A stretch of 16,063 bases of DNA from Faecalibacterium sp. UBA1360 (GTDB taxonomy: Bacteria > Bacillota > Clostridia > Oscillospirales > Ruminococcaceae): positions 23,769-39,831 of the forward strand of contig DBRU01000074.1 of the NCBI GenBank assembly GCA_002306375.1, in the 5' to 3' direction. Below the pieces are notes generated by a model, which was given only the letters and a program-made list of their open reading frames with translations, was not told the origin of the DNA and made no database searches. Below, piece after piece: positions 14,355-16,063 of this stretch. Position numbers and translations under genes: made by a program. Positions within the stretch are counted from its first letter, which is position 1. The number at the start of each line of letters is the position of its first letter.

Positions 14355-15521
14355 TCAAAGCTCTTGTGGCTCTCCGCTTATATTCCGCTTGATTTTCAGC
14401 CTATCGGTAAAAATCTTATTAATTTCTTGTTTACCTTTTTCTGTGTTCAAATCTGACACGTTCAACTGGCCCTTGCAAATCATTAGCATGATGATTATGT
14501 AGGCTTCTCCAAGCGCAGCCGTGAGTGCTGCCGCAGTCGCCCCAGAAATTATGCCACCTGCGACACTGCCAATAGTTGGTATACATTTAATTAGGTTTGC
14601 AACTATTGTTTTCCCTAGAACGGTAGTGCTGGTAGTTCCTATAGTGGCTGACACAATCGCCGTAATAGTTCCTTTCTCAATGGGGATTCCAAATACTGCA
14701 GTAATACCTCCCAACATAGCAATTTGTTCAGGAACGAGTACGGCGGCGTCCGAAAAAGGGATTGGTACGGCACCCGTTGCCGCTGCTGCCACTGCCGATG
14801 TTGCAACCACCGCCTGCGCCCGCCCTTTTTTTAATTCTAAGTTTACCTTTTGTACAGCAACAAAAGTTTTTTGAACAGCTTCTGGTATTACGCTATTCAT
14901 AATTTCGGACAATCTATCGAGGCCATATGCTTTCGCTATATAATCCTCATCAATATCGTAGTCCTCAGCAAGCACCGGCACAATACTAACAATAGGAAGA
15001 TTTTCTTTTTCTATTTCCCTCATTAAAGATTTAGCATCTTTCTTCGAGTACGATTGAGTGAGGACTATAATAACCGGCACTTCATATTGGCTTGTTTTTC
15101 CAAGAAATCTTTTAAGGAAGTCTATCTCTGCTTGTTCAAATCGGTGCGAAGGCGTACTGATGCAGTACCATATGCAGTGTATCGCCTTGCTCACATCCCC
15201 GCTGCGAATGCCCTTGTCAATTTCGTCTGACACTTCTTCTAGTAGAGCATCAAGTGCGTTTTCTCCCCCGAGTTCAAGCCCAGGAGTATCATAGATTGCC
15301 AACGGAAAATCCGGTTTCGTAATTTTCCGTATAGCATCTGTGACCGGTTTTCCAATCCCTGTTTCAGCCATCTTCTCATTAAACATATTGTTAATGAGTG
15401 TACTTTTCCCAACTCCAGTTTTGCCCAGTATCATTACATTTAAGGTTTTAAGTTCCTTGTATTCTTTCTGGATTGCTGCCATTATTTTCTCTGCAACTTC
15501 ATGTACATTAAAGTTCTCCAT
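14355..15521 (-). CDS. P-loop GTPase with DUF697-like C-terminal hydrophobic domain
   Basis: 388 residues. The N-terminal G domain of the Era/septin-like TRAFAC class has P-loop GKTGVGKST (33-41), a conserved Thr region (TGIGKPVTDAIRK) and G3 DTPG (78-81). The G4 NKxD is not standard: VLTQSYSKKD (153-162) occupies its place. The C-terminal part (about 233-350) is Ala/Gly-rich and hydrophobic, with AVPIPFSDAAVLVPEQIAMLGGI resembling the DUF697 signature (P-x-P-x-x-D...Q), so it may associate with membranes. ATG 15521 follows AGGAGGT. It overlaps the 74-residue membrane protein gene by 14 bp, so they are coupled. AT-rich and unlike the host genes. GTPases of this kind are of unclear function; a defence or membrane-remodelling role is only a guess. 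Confidence 0.85.
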   Translation of the reverse strand: MENFNVHEVAEKIMAAIQKEYKELKTLNVMILGKTGVGKSTLINNMFNEKMAETGIGKPVTDAIRKITKPDFPLAIYDTPGLELGGENALDALLEEVSDEIDKGIRSGDVSKAIHCIWYCISTPSHRFEQAEIDFLKRFLGKTSQYEVPVIIVLTQSYSKKDAKSLMREIEKENLPIVSIVPVLAEDYDIDEDYIAKAYGLDRLSEIMNSVIPEAVQKTFVAVQKVNLELKKGRAQAVVATSAVAAAATGAVPIPFSDAAVLVPEQIAMLGGITAVFGIPIEKGTITAIVSATIGTTSTTVLGKTIVANLIKCIPTIGSVAGGIISGATAAALTAALGEAYIIIMLMICKGQLNVSDLNTEKGKQEINKIFTDRLKIKRNISGEPQEL

Positions 15522-15732
15522 TTTTTTGACCTCCTACACTTGCTTTCTTTTCCACTATTTCAGGGCCCCATTCATCCTCACGCTGTGGCTTTACAGGTTT
15601 CTTCTTATAAAGGTAATTAGATCCTCTCTTGATTATCTCAGGCATTAAATAGTACATTCCGACGGCTAATATGGTTCCCCCAATTAGATAGAACAAACGC
15701 CTTGCTTTTTTCTTTTTCCTTGAAGTGTTCAT
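15508..15732 (-). CDS. Small single-pass membrane protein, partner of the GTPase
   Basis: 74 residues. A basic N-terminus (NTSRKKKKARR) is followed by one hydrophobic helix (about 12-34, LFYLIGGTILAVGMYYLMPEII) and a charged tail rich in Lys, Pro and Glu. The N-in orientation follows the positive-inside rule. ATG 15732 has AAGGGAG upstream; the frame extends to 15804, but that start lies only a few bases after the predicted transcription start. Its 3' end overlaps the GTPase start by 14 bp, indicating coupled translation. No family recognised. It may recruit the GTPase to the membrane or be its regulated partner. Confidence 0.75.
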   Translation of the reverse strand: MNTSRKKKKARRLFYLIGGTILAVGMYYLMPEIIKRGSNYLYKKKPVKPQREDEWGPEIVEKKASVGGQKNGEL

Positions 15733-15816
15733 TTTGGTCTCCCTTCTATTTTTTGGCTGTAGAGGATATCCCTCAGTAAAGTAGTTGCATTTTTTGCGAA
15801 TCATATTATGTTTTTT

Positions 15817-15845
15817 ATTATAAATAGAGAATCAATAAGGTGCAA
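15817..15845 (-). promoter_or_regulatory. Promoter for the small membrane protein/GTPase operon
   Basis: Minus-strand -35 TTGCAC (15845-15840), 17-bp spacer, -10 TATAAT (15822-15817). Start near 15810, leader of about 78 nt to the ATG at 15732. Confidence 0.75.
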
Positions 15846-15884
15846 GATACGACAAAGTGCTCTCACACAATTGACTCTCTTATT

Positions 15885-15913
15885 TTGAAAAGTAGGAACA
15901 AAAAGTATATACT
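15885..15913 (+). promoter_or_regulatory. Promoter for the gene at the right edge
   Basis: -35 TTGAAA (15885-15890), 17-bp spacer, -10 TATACT (15908-15913). An inverted repeat TTGTGTC (15913-15919)/GACACAA (15933-15939) covers the expected start site and could be an operator or leader hairpin. Confidence 0.7.
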
Positions 15914-15969
15914 TGTGTCGTAAGTAAACAGAGACACAACCGTCTCGCACGAAAGGAGGTCGAATCTAT

Positions 15970-16063
15970 ATGCCCGTTATCTACCAGTTTCCCTATAACA
16001 GCCCCGTACGCTACCTGCCCCTAGCATACATGCTGCCCTACGATGTGATTTCCCGTTATCCTA
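15970..16063 (+). CDS. Unrecognised Tyr/Pro-rich protein, N-terminus only
   Basis: Only the first 31 codons are in the window; the frame is open at the edge. ATG 15970 follows a near-perfect GAAAGGAGGT and a good promoter, so this is a real and probably well-expressed gene. The visible part has six Tyr and five Pro in 31 residues (VIYQFPYNSPVRYLPLAYML) with no signal peptide. Divergent from the GTPase operon with 237 bp between start codons. I do not recognise it. Confidence 0.6.
   Translation, partial: MPVIYQFPYNSPVRYLPLAYMLPYDVISRYP

Larger units (their letters stand above)
12165..16063. mobile_element. Partial integrative mobilizable element (serine recombinase, XRE, oriT, cargo)
   Basis: From about 12165 rightwards the base composition falls and the genes are recombinase, XRE repressor, an oriT of the pMV158/MOB_V type, then AT-rich cargo. 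The left junction is inferred from the recombinase tail running into a host-type terminator. The right junction and any direct repeats marking attachment sites were not found in the window. No relaxase, coupling protein or replication gene is present, so within this window it depends on transfer functions supplied from elsewhere, or these lie beyond the right edge. Confidence 0.6.

Overview
The window reads as chromosomal DNA from a GC-rich member of the Clostridia, most like the Faecalibacterium/Gemmiger/Subdoligranulum branch of Oscillospirales. This is an inference from the high GC of the core genes, strong AGGAGG-type ribosome binding sites, an IPQTGD sortase-anchored surface protein, a LytTR/GHKL two-component pair and a clostridial-type serine-recombinase element. 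No rRNA, tRNA or CRISPR array is visible.

Region 1 (1-5014), core genes: the 3' end of a secreted Cthe_2159-type carbohydrate-binding beta-helix protein; a convergent CNNM/CBS/CorC membrane protein; and, divergent from it, a FeoA-FeoB fusion for ferrous iron uptake. Both divergent promoters can be read between 2433 and 2563. Strong bidirectional hairpin terminators separate the units.

Region 2 (5037-7877), surface protein: a 775-residue sortase-anchored mosaic protein on the minus strand, preceded by a structured leader of about 230 nt with two hairpins that cannot form together and a weak GEMM-like motif.

Region 3 (7878-12165), transport and signalling: a split ChrA-type transporter pair, a LytTR response regulator and a GHKL sensor kinase lie in one tight plus-strand array. 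The kinase frame is broken by a single in-frame TGA at 10187-10189. Beyond a terminator, two 11-bp direct repeats exactly 20 bp apart sit just upstream of a promoter with a poor -35. This promoter leads to a secreted cysteine-rich protein whose 12 mature cysteines form two sets of six at an exact 73-residue offset. The layout suggests that the LytTR regulator controls this protein.

Region 4 (about 12165 to the right edge), a less GC-rich, partly AT-rich mobile element: a large serine recombinase, a translationally coupled XRE repressor with an operator-like promoter, a pMV158-like (MOB_V) oriT with no relaxase beside it, then cargo: a 74-residue membrane protein overlapping a 388-residue GTPase with a DUF697-like hydrophobic domain, and a divergent, unrecognised Tyr/Pro-rich gene running off the window. 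The last roughly 33 codons of the recombinase appear to read into a host terminator, which places the left junction near 12165-12185. The right end is not in the window.

The best candidates for undescribed biology are the duplicated six-cysteine protein with its putative LytTR sites, and the small membrane protein/GTPase cargo pair on the mobilizable element.
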